A DNA stretch of 64,000 bases, from the NCBI GenBank assembly GCA_947359465.1, contig OX375875.1:56291583-56355582 (forward strand). Reading direction: 5' to 3'. The notes beneath the pieces are model-generated. The model was not told where the DNA came from. It did no database searches and saw nothing but the letters and a program-made list of their open reading frames with translations. Source of the DNA: Metellina segmentata (Eukaryota; Arthropoda; Arachnida; Araneae; Tetragnathidae). Both the position numbers and the translations under genes were made by a program. Positions 1 through 12,246 of the stretch are shown one piece after another; the first letter of the stretch is position 1; every line of letters begins with the position of its first letter.

Positions 1-1401
1 CTCGTTTCAATGTATACTATAGTTTTTTATTCGAATTACTGACAGTTGTGTTGATTATTGTAATTACAAAGTGCAATTATTTGAGTAGAAAACTTATGTG
101 CTAATGGTTATAAGTTCCCCACAGCATCAGAGCCAGAGATTTGGAGTTATATCTTGCAAACTTCTAGCTTTACTACTGAGCTTCACCCGAGAATGTTTGC
201 TGCTTCAGATCAACCACGTCATGGCTCTGTTTTCTCAGCACTTTTGGCGAGTCCGTGAAAAGCATTTTGAGATTTGTTCTCTTTTCGCGTACTTGTCTCC
301 TTACATCTAACAATTACTAGACACGTGACACTTTTTGACGGTTTATGTTGATTAGTATATTCTTGCTTTATTCTCTACATTAAATTTTGCTTCTATGGAG
401 AACAACGCAACAAGCTGTAAATAATTGAGTTGAACTTAAAATAAAATTCCAAATAAGCTGTGCAAATTATACGACGTATAAAACACAGCATTGGAGATTT
501 TTTTCTGCTTCAGACAAACAATTTCCGGCGTTATACATAAAATGTATCGATTAACATATGTTAGTACTTTTAAAACTGTTTTATACTGTCGTTTTGTTAT
601 ATACGTGTATATACTCATATGTTTGTTACATACTTAAATAGTTGTGGAGAATGTACAGGTTTTGTCAATATACGTGGTGAGATATCAACATGGAATTTAC
701 TTATTGACACTTTGCACCTCAGTCTAGTAGAAAACAGCACTAGCTGAAAGAGGGATTTGGTCTAATTGGTCTAATTTTGACAGAACATAAGTCTTAACAT
801 TTTTTGTATTGAGAACCTCTTTAAAAGATTTCTTAAGTTATACGTATACAGGATCTATAGACATACTGGACATTTAAGACAGTTATCTTTTGTTTTGAGT
901 ACTACGATAAGCTATTGATAAATGATTAGTTATTACGTCTTGACCTTCAAACATACATCACTGTTTATCTTAGACGTCTTACCACAGTTTAATAGTATAT
1001 GATTAAATAAGTATACCTTGTAATATGATTTGTTACGTTTTGCGGTTGCAAGTAAGACTATGTTCACCTATTATTATTCATATGTATGTAACATTTTGCA
1101 ACCTATGCTTGTAATAGAATCCTAGAATACGTTTCTTTGGCCACATGCCATATTGTCTCCGCAGTTATCCAACCACCAAAGCAAGGACTTAGAGACTTCA
1201 CGAATATGTCACTACAGTACCTTTACTTTTATCCTTTACATTCATTTAGTTCATTCATATCATTACTTTCTGATTTGAAAATTTGAAAGTGTAACAATTC
1301 TGGCAGTGAATGTCAAATTCAAAATTTGCCACTTGCAGTTTTATAATTCGTACTTCATGTTTTGGACTCCAGTGTGTAGCGTAATGTACTAAAATAAATA
1401 A
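1..1401. other. AT-rich non-coding DNA, nothing recognised
   Basis: I see no convincing coding region, repeat boundary or RNA gene here. Short open frames on both strands have low-complexity composition and no recognisable motif. Confidence 0.6.
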
Positions 1402-1553
1402 TACCATATACTATATCATACCATATAATATATCATACCATATAATATATCACACCATATAATATATCATACCATATAATATATCATACCATATAATATA
1501 TCATACCATATAATATATCATACCATACAATATATCATACCATATAATATATC
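1402..1553. repeat. 17-bp minisatellite (ACCATATAATATATCAT unit)
   Basis: About eight to nine head-to-tail copies of a 17-bp unit, nearly identical, with a few single-base variants (a CACACC copy and a CCATACAA copy). The unit is almost self-complementary, so the array can form many small hairpins. There are no spacers and no variation pattern like a CRISPR array. Confidence 0.9.
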
Positions 1554-1775
1554 TATAATACATTAACCATACTATACTACAGACGTTGTCCTCATATTGG
1601 ATCTTTCCCTTCGAAATTCATCACGGACCGTCCGCAACTGTCCGATATGTTGCACCAATGGCACACATTAATTATCTACCTACCTATCGTACTGCACTAC
1701 GCTGTACTAATCTATACACTGTACCATACTACAATATAATGCATCATATATAATATACAATAGCATGTACTATAA

Positions 1776-1936
1776 CGTACCACGTACTAAACATACGATG
1801 TACTATAATATACCATGTACTAAACATACCATGTACTAAACATACCAGGTACTAAACATACCATGTACTAAACATACCATGTACTAAACATACCAGGTAC
1901 TAAACATACCATGTACTAAACATAACATGTACTATA
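1776..1936. repeat. 16-bp minisatellite (CCATGTACTAAACATA unit) with higher-order period
   Basis: Ten or so copies of a 16-bp unit. The variant CCAGGT replaces CCATGT at every third unit over at least two cycles, giving a 48-bp higher-order repeat. It sits about 220 bp after the 17-bp array and shares the ACCAT/TATA vocabulary, so the two may have a common origin; the stretch between them (1554-1775) holds similar degenerate words. Confidence 0.85.
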
Positions 1937-4900
1937 CAATAGCATAGACTATACCATATACCATAGTATAGTATACCATACTATACTGTGCTATAACTCT
2001 TTTTTTAAATTAATTTCTTTGTAAAACATTCTTCCGTTGTATTAGATACTTATAATTTTCTCAAAACACTCAAAATCAAGGCTTATGTGAAGACAAGGAA
2101 TTTTGATAAATCTAATTATAACTATTTTTTACACTGTCATGAGTTAAACAGCTGAACTGTTTTACAACCACTCGAGGCTGAGTTTAGTCCGTTCTATCAC
2201 ATCATTAATAAGCAACTGATTAAAATTAATTGAAGCACACATTTTCTCAGCCCTTTTGAATACCACGCAAATTCCGAATTATTTCTCTCTTAAACTCTCC
2301 GCAAGCACTTGTCCAACATCAAAATCAACAACACTGCCCAATAGCAACTTTGTTCTGGGGAGCCATAAATTAATTTCAAGATCTGATAGGAACTGTAAGA
2401 GTAAAAACATTTTATGGGTGTAAAGAATATAAAGTTTACTTAAGTAGGAGAAAAATGATGGCATGGGTGCGAATAGCGCAATAATTCAGGCTGGATCCAC
2501 CACAAATTGATTTGTCTTGGGATACCCTTGATATTTTTCAGCAATAACGGAACACCCGAGGGAACATAGAAGAGCCGGGAAACTCCCAAGAGAGCGAACA
2601 GCACGCACGAGAATGAAAATTCTTATTTTCCCGAGATAAGACTTTCCCAGAGACAAGCCATGAATCTTGGTAGAACAACGGCCTTAGACTATATTTTGAG
2701 CGGAAATCGGAATGGCATTGTCTGTGGTCAGTCGAATAGCAGAAAGATGACACTCTTGGAACATGGGGGCCGTCTCAACATTTATTATGAGAACACTAAA
2801 ACGTCATTGAAGTACCACACTTTGACCGTCTAGTATGCGATTGCTTTCTCGTGATGTAACTTGAACTCGTGTAGCTCGAATGAAAAATGAGCTCTTTGTT
2901 TGAATAAATATTTGAATACATTGATAGAAAAAGGGCCAATGTCGATTTGTAAGTTTCTTGTAATAGCCAAGTAATTTTTATTTTCGCTTAGCGTACACAA
3001 AATGCTTCCCATTGTTTCGATACCTTCATGATGTATTGACTGGAGGATATTGACATTTTTTCTGTCATAACTTTCTTTATCCAGAAGAGGTTTATGGATA
3101 TAACTCAAAATCGGTGAATTTGGACATTGGCTCTTTTGTTTCATATTTAGCTCTTTGGGTTTCTCAAAGGTTTGGAATATAATGTTCCTTTACATATTAT
3201 CGGGTAATTCACAAGAATGAAAGTCTTCAAATGTATCGAACTCTGAAATGTGTGTTGCATATGTTTCACTTAACACTTAATAAATATGATATTTAAAATT
3301 GATTTCCATTGTTAAGAAAAATATTTGACATAAATCGTTTTCTGCTTAGACACACAGTGTTCCACTTATTAGTGAGAAAAGTGAACATAACTTGCTCAAA
3401 CATTGCATATTAAAGGGCTCTGCTAGACTTTATAAGCATTACAATTTACAAGAGTTGACGAATCGTTGATTGAACTTATACATATGCGAAAGCATGAATC
3501 CTAATATTTCTTACATTTATTAATTTTCCTTAGGTTTAAAGCTCCTTAAAATAGTCTAAAATCTTAGAAATGGTAATTCTGTATGAATAATTTTCCTCTG
3601 TATTGCACATTTCAAAGTTCGGTCTGCAGTATTTTATTCACTAATATGAACTCATATAAAGCTTCATATAAAGTGTTACAATTTTAAGGAATAAATTATA
3701 AATTTTCTATATTGTGTATGTACTGAGTAAAAAAGAGATTTAAAAAATATTTTTAATTCAGTTTTTGTTTTTAATAACTTTTAAACTTTTAAAAACACTT
3801 CTTGGACAGGATCATATTTTTCTTTTCCAATCTGCAAGATAAAATATATCTTGCATTTTAGATTGTTACGGTAACTGAGTACAAGGAAGACATTTTTTGG
3901 AAATTGAAAAATTTTGAACCCTTGCAGACAACAAAATTAATTGATCGAGCAAACTCCCAGTTGCCTTAAAAAACAAACTTTATTCATATTTTTAACTTGA
4001 GAAGAAAACTTGAAAAAAAATAGAACATTTTTGCTTCAAAAAATATAATAGTTTTAGTTAATGATATTGTTCGTACTTGATTAACTTTTTAGTTTTGTTG
4101 ACCATCCTGACATTTGAGACGAAATTAAACATTTCATGAGAGGTAGTGGAAATTAGAAGTTTTTAACTATTATTCTTAAATAAGAAAGTGTGAAAATAAA
4201 TGGACAACATATTTTATGCCGATGCAACCATTTCAGGACCAACATGTTTGGAAAGAATAAGACGGAAACGTTCTTTGAAACGAACTATATTCAATAGTCT
4301 TCTATCCTCCAAAACAATTGAAAACACTCTTTGCAAGAACCAAGCTTGATTTAATGCCATTTTTATTTTATTAATTAAAAAATATAGTACCTTTTACATA
4401 ATAGGTCTTAAAGCCAACAGTATATGAAGCGAGGATTCTTGTCAACTTAATCCATAGACCTGTGTATCAAAGAAATGAATGGATTCCTTCAGCCACTACT
4501 TCTAAAGCTAGGTATTTGGAAATTTATTTTGTTGTTAGGTGGAATATGCAGGAAATCAGTGGGAAATGGCCTCGGTGGTAATACTTTTCATCTTAGAAAG
4601 GCAGAATATTAGTATAAGATTCAAAACATGTTTTAAGACCACTCAACACAAACCAGGTTTGAACACACACCTATAATGTGGCAGACAAAAGCACTACATA
4701 GTAGACTATGATCATAATTCCAGCTAGGAGACATATTCCTAAATATTGTATTTATTTATGATATCTAATTTGTATATAGAGGTATGAAAAAAGGAATCAA
4801 CACTTTCCCAGAACCTACCCAGAACCTACTTCATTGAATCATGTGTGTATTTAGCACAAAACAACCACTACACCTGTTACTCCAACAATTATGCTACCAT

Positions 4901-5500
4901 GGAATCATACTTTCCTACTCATTATACATGTCTAAAACATAAATGATTAAAAAAAATTGTATTACAAGATGTAAGTAATTGGTCGTATTTTTAGAGAAAA
5001 ATATTAAGACTATAAAATAATCCAACATTCACGCAAATAGAAAACAGTTTTACTGCCATGAGTGGTAAGTGCAATTGCCCATCTAGAAATTTTAAGTACG
5101 CAAACGCAAGTCATTTGTGACCCCTCCCCCATGATATTTCCCTTTCTACATCTAACTGCAGAAGTTATGCGAACCGGAATGTGCGTAGGCATTCCGAGCT
5201 ACATGCTCAAGGTGAATTGATGAGCCTATGCTTGGCCCGGTTAGAGAATGTTAAGACTGATCATTCTAGGCAAATAGAGTGACGTCATTTAGAATTAGGG
5301 CAACATTAATTTGAAGTGGAGGAGGACTTATAGTTGTTAAGTTCTGATCTTTCCATGGCATCACTCACTCAATGTGAAATCTTGACTCAACGGATTTCAG
5401 AAGACTACCATAATTTCCCTTGAAATAAGAATAACTTGCACTTTTTGTTATCTCTTTTATGATTTCATAACTAATTTAAATTTTACAATAAATTAAATCA
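1937..5500. other. Long AT-rich stretch without an assignable gene
   Basis: Nothing recognised except an isolated 104-codon open frame at 2830-3144 (listed separately). No terminal repeats or transposase motifs seen. Confidence 0.55.
2830..3144 (-). other. Unrecognised 104-codon open frame
   Basis: The frame starts with ATG at 3144 and stops at 2830. Its composition is less biased than the surrounding AT-rich frames, with mixed charged and aromatic residues and several His and Cys, and it contains the stretch HHEGIETMGSILCTLSENKN. I do not recognise a domain. It could be a remnant exon, a piece of a decayed transposon protein, or chance. No neighbouring frame extends it. Confidence 0.2.
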
Positions 5501-6235
5501 TTAAGCATATTATATCAGAGATTTAATATAATAACAATCAAATACACTCTGCCAAAAAGATTGAACCCACTCGAAATTCAGTTTCCGATCAGAATAAAAT
5601 GTGACCCAAAGAGGATAAACCAAAATGTGACCCAAATATAAAGGACTATTTGTTATTGTATGTTTACATTCAAAAGGTCACAAATTAATAGTATGTTACA
5701 AAGTACCTGTTGGCCGCGATACATGCCTATATACAGCGTGGCACGAAGTCAAGAAAAACCCTCGTGCTATCATAAGAAAAATTATGCAAACTATCCTGCA
5801 GCTGGTGTTTCAGACCATTATATGCCGCAGGTGGTGCAATTAAAGGCTTGAAATGTCTCATATATACCCGATGGTAGACCGATTTCTTAGTCTTTGTGGC
5901 GAAGGTGGAATTTTGGCACTATGGGATAACTACTTGAAGAGAGAGCCGATGTTATTGTGCTAGTAAATAGACTACACCATTAGAACCGGGATATTGTGTG
6001 GAACGACTGACACAATGAATGGAGCACGTATTGTCCAAACAAGCTCCATGGCATCCATCCGGTCATTTCATTATGGACATCTCTGCATTCACAACACTAG
6101 TATGTACTGTGAACTCTTTTTCTAAAAGGAACTACGCGCGTTTTACTCGCCGATATCTTCATTTGGGAGAGATTATCTGTGTAAAGTGTACGTGTTCCCT
6201 TTTTCTATTTCATTAGATTTTTATTGCTACAGGGG
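5501..6235. other. Unassigned DNA upstream of the Tc1 relic
   Basis: The local base composition is closer to that of the neighbouring Tc1 relic than to the AT-rich background, so it may contain more of the same decayed element. I cannot align it to a transposase or find a terminal inverted repeat. Confidence 0.35.
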
Positions 6236-7180
6236 ATTTTCAAATCAGACATTGGTGTTCAAGTTGGACGAAATCAAGTCACATTGGAGTGAATATCAAA
6301 TCTATGCGTGTTGGAAGAACTAACCGACGTGAAAGATTGAAGTAGTCTCTACATTGAACCGAACTGCCGACCAACCGGTATAGTGGTTAAGGTGTTAGCC
6401 TCTGGATCGGAAGGTCTCCGGATCGAATCTGGGTTCGGGCATGGATGTTTGTAAGCGTATACCAGCTCAGGTGTTGCTTCGTCATCTGAACATGGTTCAA
6501 AATTACGAAAGTAATTGTTAGGGGCAATTATGGCCCTCCCACTGGGTGCTCCTTCACAAGTGGCCATCACTTCCGGCCTTGTAGTGGCCAATGACTTCGG
6601 TCAAAATGTGCCCGCCATTAGAAAAAAAAACATTGAACCTAACTAGATATATGGCGAGGCACTGCGAGATAAAAAACTAACGAATTAGGATGTTTTTTTC
6701 ACAACAACAAGTGTCCGCACGTACAATTCGACAGAAGGGAATCAGCAGAAGGGAATTAGTTCAAGGCTGTGATTGCCTTTGTCCCTACACCACAAGAATC
6801 TGCGACTTCAATTGGTGCATAGAGCTAATAGAATAGCATAACATTAAACAAAACATGACATACTAGTGTCTTTTCAGACGAATCTTTTTTCTATCGACAA
6901 AACCACGATCGTCACATTTGAGTTTTTGAGGTACCACGGCGACACATTGCATAATTCATGCATTATGTACACGATGCCGGTTCATCACCTGGCGATATGG
7001 TATGAGGGCAATGAATTCTACTCTCCCCCCTGCCGTGTACACACTGTGGTTTCACTGAACAGTCACCTCCACACTCCTAAAACTTTGGACTTCGTTGTTC
7101 TTTCTTATCTTCAGAGAATGCCAGTTCCCTCTTTTGAACAGTACAATGAGCTACAGCGCATAACATAAAACGTGAAACTA
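6236..7180 (+). pseudogene. Old Tc1-like transposase relic, interrupted by a SINE
   Basis: Broken frames follow the order of Tc1 transposases. A helix-turn-helix segment resembling IGVQVGRNQVT lies at about 6250-6290. A middle segment resembling LPLSLHHKNLRLQLVHR follows at about 6775-6825. The core region, with FQTNLFSIDKTT and CIMYT, lies at about 6870-6970. Many stops and frameshifts separate them, and no catalytic Asp or Glu is intact. A 264-bp SINE sits inside it (6366-6629). The open frame 6866-7168 is the best preserved part. It is older than the element at 7866-9152, judging by the number of breaks. Confidence 0.6.
6366..6629 (+). mobile_element. tRNA-derived SINE, family 1, copy 1
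   Basis: A 5' tRNA-like head carries a box A-like TAGTGGTTAAGG at about 6380-6391 and a decayed box B (GGATCGAATCT) near 6420. A body of about 190 bp follows, ending in a run of A. The insertion is flanked by 15-bp direct repeats, ACATTGAACC(G/T)AACT, at 6351-6365 and 6630-6644. These fit target-primed insertion; they differ at one base. It closely resembles the copy at 32268-32532. The minus-strand open frame across it is an antisense artefact. Confidence 0.88.
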
Positions 7181-7865
7181 TTCCTGAATGGCAATTGGGT
7201 TTAATTTCTAACATGCCTCCCTCTTTGGTCACATCGGATAGCAGACAAGCGGCTGATGCTAAACGATAGAACTGGCTGATGCAGAAACCAAAAATATTTT
7301 GACCTTTTCGAGTAGCCTCGTTCCATGCGATGATCTGCTTCCCGAGACATTATGTAAAACGAAATGTAAACCGACTAGAGCACTCAAAAAAATAAACTCC
7401 ATAGTATTCAGAGTGATATAGGTTTCCTCATTCTTGTCGCCATTCTAATGTAATTTTGACTAGTCTACAAATTGGACACATGTGCTTCAATCACAGGAAT
7501 CTTTATTAAGAGAGAGTGCACTTACTTGTGGTACCCTTCACAATACAACACATTTTAATTGATTGTTCCGTTTTCAACTATCATTGATATCACTTTTTCA
7601 TTACTTCTGTTTTAACTTCACGCAAATTCATTGGGAAAAAACCCTATACAAATAATTTTAATTTCTTGCATAGCATTCGTTTTTTTTAAAGTTTTATATA
7701 ATGTATTTTATCACAATTCATACCACATTCTCTTTACTTGTACAGTCATGAAAATCAAACGAACCACCTATCTTCATTGGAGCAATTTAAACAGTGGAAA
7801 AAATTCAAAGATGGTGATTGATAGGAACTCTTGTCTTCTATAAATTCAAATGCATATAATTTGTA
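7181..7865. other. Unassigned DNA between two Tc1 copies
   Basis: Up to about 7390 there may be further traces of the preceding Tc1 relic. The rest is AT-rich with no recognisable feature. Confidence 0.4.
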
Positions 7866-9152
7866 CACTGCTAGCCACCCAAATTGCAACACCAAGAAAG
7901 ACAAGAGATATAACAACAAAATTTATTTTGTAGATAACATGTTGACCAAGTATCAAATGATTAAATTTATAGACTTCTGTGAAGTGTGGTTCCTGCCAAA
8001 ATCAGTAGCCAGAGTAGCCACCATTGTTGGAGATCACACCTCGGCATTGATTCAAAGAGACTTTGGATGTGTTCTTGGGGTACAGCAGACCAAGCATCTT
8101 CCACACGTTACCAAAGTTGATCTGGTGTGTCAGCTTTGGATGTAATCTGGGTTAATCTTTGAGCAACCATGGACCACATGTTCTCTATCGGCGAAAGATC
8201 CGGAGAGCGAGCTGGCCAGGGAAGCAATTCAATCTGGCGATTGACAAAGAACCTTTGGAAAATGCGTGCCACGTGTGGTCGCGCATTATCCTGTTGAAAT
8301 ATGGCTGTGGGCAAGCCCTGAAGGTAAGGAAGGACAACTGGCTCCAACAACTCGGAGATGTAGCGTTGGCTGTTTAAAGTACCGGCAATGCGTACTAGAG
8401 GAGTGCGAGAGTGATATCCAATACCGCCCCTTACCATAATACCCAGTGCAGGACCAGTGTGGCGGTGCATAACGCAGCTGTTCAGCATCCTCTCTCCACT
8501 CTGTCTCCAGACTCGAATCCGACCATCGTGGTACTGCAGACAGAATCGTGACTCGTCAGTAAAGACAATTTCATTCCATTCTGCCATCCACATTCTTCTT
8601 TCATCGCACCATTGGCGGCGGAGACGTCTGTGGTGTGCTGAATGTGCTGTGCTATGGTTCGTGATACGGCTGAGCGATCCTTCACTGCCATACGCACAAT
8701 ATGCCTGTCATCACGTGTAGTGGTGCACTGAGGTGGATGCGATCGAACACGTCGGTCCGTCGTACCCTCCTGCATCCAACGATCACATATCCGCATTACA
8801 GTTGTTTGGTTTCGTCCAACACGACTACCGATTTCCCTGAAAGATAATCCACAATATCGGTAGGTCTCTATCCTTCCTCTGTCGAACTCGGATACTTGAT
8901 CAAATATGATCGCTGTTTTCTACGAGGCATAATTGATCGTTTTTTTTTTAAAAACCACAAGAAAAACACAATTGCCGTACTTAAAATCGTCGAAATCTCC
9001 AAGCCTTAAATAGCGTTTTGAAGTGGTGCCACATGTGTGTCTGCGCTGAAATTCTAATCATTTGCATATCTCACCTACGCTAATGCATGTTGTAAATTTC
9101 ATATTATTTGCATGCTTCCTTCAGGGTGTTGCATTTACGGTGGCCAGCAGTG
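7866..9152 (-). mobile_element. Tc1-like DNA transposon with both ends present
   Basis: The outer ends are inverted copies: CACTGCTAGCCACCC at the left, and CACTGCTGGCCACCG when the right end is read in reverse. Both continue into a shared GCAACACC motif. A TA dinucleotide flanks each side (7864-7865 and 9153-9154), the target duplication expected of Tc1/mariner insertion. The 1,287-bp length is close to that of complete Tc1-type elements, which usually run 1.3-1.7 kb. It carries one transposase pseudogene on the minus strand. Confidence 0.93.
8002..8930 (-). pseudogene. Tc1-family DD34E transposase, broken
   Basis: Cut-and-paste transposase of the IS630-Tc1-mariner superfamily. The frame opens with MPRRKQRS at 8930, then shifts frame. 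A helix-turn-helix with REIGSRVGRNQTTVMRICDR follows (about 8790-8860). A deletion of roughly 40 codons with a second frame change removes the second DNA-binding subdomain. The catalytic half (8108-8593) is open and keeps all three acidic residues: the Asp of FTDESRF, the Asp of QQDNARPH and the Glu of SPIENMW, with 34 residues between the last two. A TAA replaces a Gln codon after the DQLW motif, and a short deletion lies near the C-terminus. It cannot make active enzyme, but its catalytic core is well preserved. Confidence 0.93.
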
Positions 9153-9154
9153 TA

Positions 9155-9481
9155 TAAGGTGCGTCTTCATATTAAATTGAGCACCAATTTCATAACTTTC
9201 TATTGGAACCCTTTATTTCGACAAACAATTTCGAATTTATAGCAAAATGTAATAGCAGAAACAAAATTTCATGTCTTTTGGTGTATCCGTTTCAATGTTA
9301 TGAGTGCAGAACAGAAAGATTGGGGCTTCAAATCTTAAATCAGTTGCTTACACCTTTATGCATATCTTCTTAAATAATATTTTAATACGCTGAGTTATTG
9401 TACCATGTTACTGGAAAACAACCCATGCAAAATATATCTTAAATTTTAATTAAAAAATAGTTTTTAGTATGCGTTAATAAT
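9155..9481. other. Spacer between Tc1 element and LTR element
   Basis: AT-rich DNA of about 330 bp with no recognisable feature. Confidence 0.5.
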
Positions 9482-9828
9482 TGTGAGGTTCTGGGGTTCT
9501 CTTGCCAACCTAAGGAATAACATCTTCTATGGACGTTGGTGGGGGGGGGGGGTCCTTGAAAGGTCAACCGGGTCAGAAGAAGAAAAGAAGGGGAGATCGA
9601 AGAAACAAGGCTTTCGACCAGCAGAGACCGTGAAAGAACTGATGGATGAAAGGCTCTCTCTCTCTCTATCTAATCTTTGCTGCTATTGTAATGTACTTTG
9701 GCAAATTCTGCAAAACATACATTGATAACCAATAAATATAAAATAAATACATAAAAATATATTCAATGAAGTGTGGCCCAGTAGACAACAGGAACCACAC
9801 ACACTCACCAGATAGCAAAAAGAGGTGG
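9482..9828 (+). repeat. 5' LTR
   Basis: Matches 12247-12578 along its length. It carries a run of 12 G at 9541-9552 where the other copy has a short mixed GGAGGGG, and is followed directly by a (TA)n tract at 9834-9868. A polyadenylation-like AATAAA lies near 9730. Confidence 0.75.
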
Positions 9829-9830
9829 TT

Positions 9831-9833
<3 letters not shown>

Positions 9834-9868
<35 letters not shown>
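9834..9868. repeat. (TA)n microsatellite
   Basis: Uninterrupted TA dinucleotides just inside the LTR element. Open frames across it read as alternating Tyr-Ile and are meaningless. Confidence 0.95.
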
Positions 9869-9873
<5 letters not shown>

Positions 9874-9882
9874 ACCACAACC

Positions 9883-11340
9883 GAGAAGAAGCTGAACAGA
9901 GGTTGAAAGGAGCTGGGTGGAGGTAGATATGCAATAGTATGTTTGTGCTAGGAAGTGTGTTTATTTTGATGGGGCTAAGGATTGTAGAATTAATTATGTT
10001 ACTAACCAATGATTTTTTAGGAATTTCATTGGGTAAATAAAGGTGTAAGATTATTCAGATGTATTTAATATAATTATTTACTTTTTGGAAGTGTTTGAAT
10101 GTTTAATAGTGTAACTAGTGGATTTATACGGAGCATCAAACTGCATGTTTGAAAAGTCTTTGTGTATTTGCTTGAGTAATTATTGAAGCTGTGTGTTGTT
10201 ATTGTTAAAGTTGATTGTGTTTACACTGGGATAACTATGGTATTTCTTGGAAGAGCTAGATTGGAGTAAATATGATTTTTGGCAGTTGAATTAGAAGGTG
10301 GATCGTCTAAATGCTAAAAAGTTTCAATTTAAAAGAATAATATGGGGTTCTAAATTAAACATTGCAATAATTGTGAAATATATAATGATATCTATTATTA
10401 ATGAAAGAAAACACCTAGAAGAAGCTGAACAGAGGTTGAAAGAAGCTGGGAGGAGGTAGAGAACGGCTGAATGAGAGTGGGAATTTAGGTTGGCTCGTAC
10501 AGAAGCGGAAAGGAAGTTTGGAGGAGTAGAGGGAGCTTGGGAAGAAGCTCGAAGGGAGATGAAGTAGCTGGAGAGAGACGGAAAACTGCTCGGGAAGAGG
10601 CAGAACACAGGAAGTACGAGTATGGAACTGAATTGCTTGAATTTGAAATGCAGAAGAAGAAATAGGTAGTAGAAGAAGGTAAAGAAGAATAAGTAAAGAA
10701 GGGTAGAAAGAAGTAAAGGAGGCGAAACGGAAAATGTAGTTTCTAGGAAAGATAAGGGAAGGAGCAATCTCGCTCAGGAAAGAGAACGATCTCGCTCAAG
10801 GCAGAAAGGGCAGGAAAATAGAATTGACCATACAAAAAAGGAGTTTTGGAATTCCAATGGTAAGGGGGCAGCAGAAGACGAGGAAAGAAGCTCGTGGGTG
10901 AAGAAACTGAGAAGGTGGAATCAAGTAAACGAACGGAGAGAAACGCTCTCGTAGCTAGGGGAAGGTGGTTGAAGGTCGCTAAAAGATACTGGACGAGGTA
11001 GACAATCCAACGGACTCATCGGGAACGGAGCAAATGGACATTCTAGGGGTCAAGTTACTCTCAATGAGGGGGAGAGTCACAAAGGAAAATGAAGTGAAAA
11101 TGAGGTGACAAGTGAAAAAGAGTACTTCTCTGACACCCCAAAGTTGCGTAAGGGAAAACACGAGAGGAGATTCTGCCCAAACCTTACTTGGACACTGGGG
11201 TTAAGCAGATTAAGAGGAATGGCAAAGAGGGAACTGAGGCTAGCCACAAGGGTAGATCAAAATTAACACTGCAGATCTGTAAGAGAGTAGGGATGGCTTG
11301 AAAGACCCTGGAATGCCATCAATCCTATATGTAGGGCGTT
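9883..11340 (+). pseudogene. gag-like charged coiled-coil relic of the LTR element
   Basis: The plus strand reads as short frames very rich in Glu, Lys, Arg and Ala, for example EEAEQRLKEAGRR near 10418 and ARTEAERKFGGV near 10494. This is the heptad-like composition common at the N-terminus of gag proteins in arthropod Ty3/gypsy elements. Further charged segments follow (ERERSRSRQK near 10780; KEYFSDTPKLRKGKHE near 11115). Stops and shifts are frequent. A segment of about 48 bp is repeated at 9885-9932 and 10417-10465, with unrelated AT-rich DNA between. No nucleocapsid zinc knuckle or protease motif is visible. Confidence 0.5.
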
Positions 11341-11690
11341 ACTTTTTATTGCATGAACAGTAAAAAGCTATATCATTTGATCAGTATTCAAGAGAGGGTT
11401 TGGAATAGACGAAAGTGATTTCTGTGATGACATTATCGCCAGAAGTATATTTACCAATTTTGCTTGATTATATGAAAATTGATCGGTTTGCAAAAGGTGG
11501 TCCTTAGGGGCCTAGAGCACCAATGATAACTGGTTAAATGAAAGGTTGAAATAGTGATAATGGTGTATATAATGAATTTTTGAATTTGTTTAAGTTGTAG
11601 GTTCTATTTAAGAATAGTACACACATAAGTGAGATTCCTTTAAATGAGGAGACTGGTAATATTTATTCTTTATGAAATGAATATTTAAGT

Positions 11691-11787
11691 GCTTACCTCT
11701 AATGAAATGATATTGCCGGGAAGTGTTAAAAATTTTCTGCGCTTACCACTGATGAAATGATACTGTCGGAAAGTGTTGAGATTTTTT
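11691..11787 (+). repeat. Tandem duplication, 50-bp period
   Basis: Two copies beginning GCTTACC at 11691 and 11741, both continuing with ATGAAATGATA then GAAGTGTT or AAAGTGTT. It lies in the 3' internal part of the LTR element. Confidence 0.8.
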
Positions 11788-12246
11788 AAAACTGTGATGT
11801 ACAGTAGATATTCTAATTAAATTTGTGTTGTAAGGTGCAGTAATTTTTCTTTTAAAAATATTTTTGTGTTGAGCAGTAATTTACTGTTTACTTGTGGTTA
11901 TTATTGTGTACTGCATTCATTTTTGGAGGTGTTAATAAGTAATTTGGTAAGAGTGTTTTATGTACTGGTAGTAGTTTTTTTTTTTTCGTATAGATTCCTT
12001 TCCTCTAATGCTATTTGTTGTAGTGGTTTGTGTCGACAATTTGATATGAACCTAGTTTGTTAACTCATCCATGAGAGTATGGATGAGGCATGTTTCCCAA
12101 CTAAGGAAATTAACAATCACACACAGACTCCAATTCGGATCGTTGGTGACGATGATTAGAAGAGCACCACTGCACTTGCTACCCTTGAAGGTTGGTTTTT
12201 AATATGTAAGACCAAGGTGTGTGAAAATTTTAAACCGGTGGGTAGA

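Noticed and set aside
1402..1936. Regularly spaced repeats resembling a CRISPR array
   Set aside because: Units are contiguous with no spacers, and the DNA is animal-like. They are minisatellites.
6349..6591. 80-codon minus-strand frame (and the similar one at 32304-32501)
   Set aside because: Both are the antisense strand of the same SINE; similarity between them reflects the shared repeat, not a protein family.
8159..8720. Plus-strand frames across the Tc1 element
   Set aside because: Antisense shadows of the transposase coding strand.
9666..10009. Minus-strand frames of 70 and 108 codons
   Set aside because: They run through a (TA)n tract giving alternating Tyr-Ile and lie antisense to the LTR element.
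10324..10767. 147-codon minus-strand frame, the second longest here
   Set aside because: It is antisense to the Glu/Lys-rich gag-like region; Leu/Ser/Phe richness is what such a complement produces.
11741..11787. Hammerhead ribozyme (CTGATGA ... GAAA strings)
   Set aside because: The intervening bases do not form a convincing stem II, and the flanking stems were not found.
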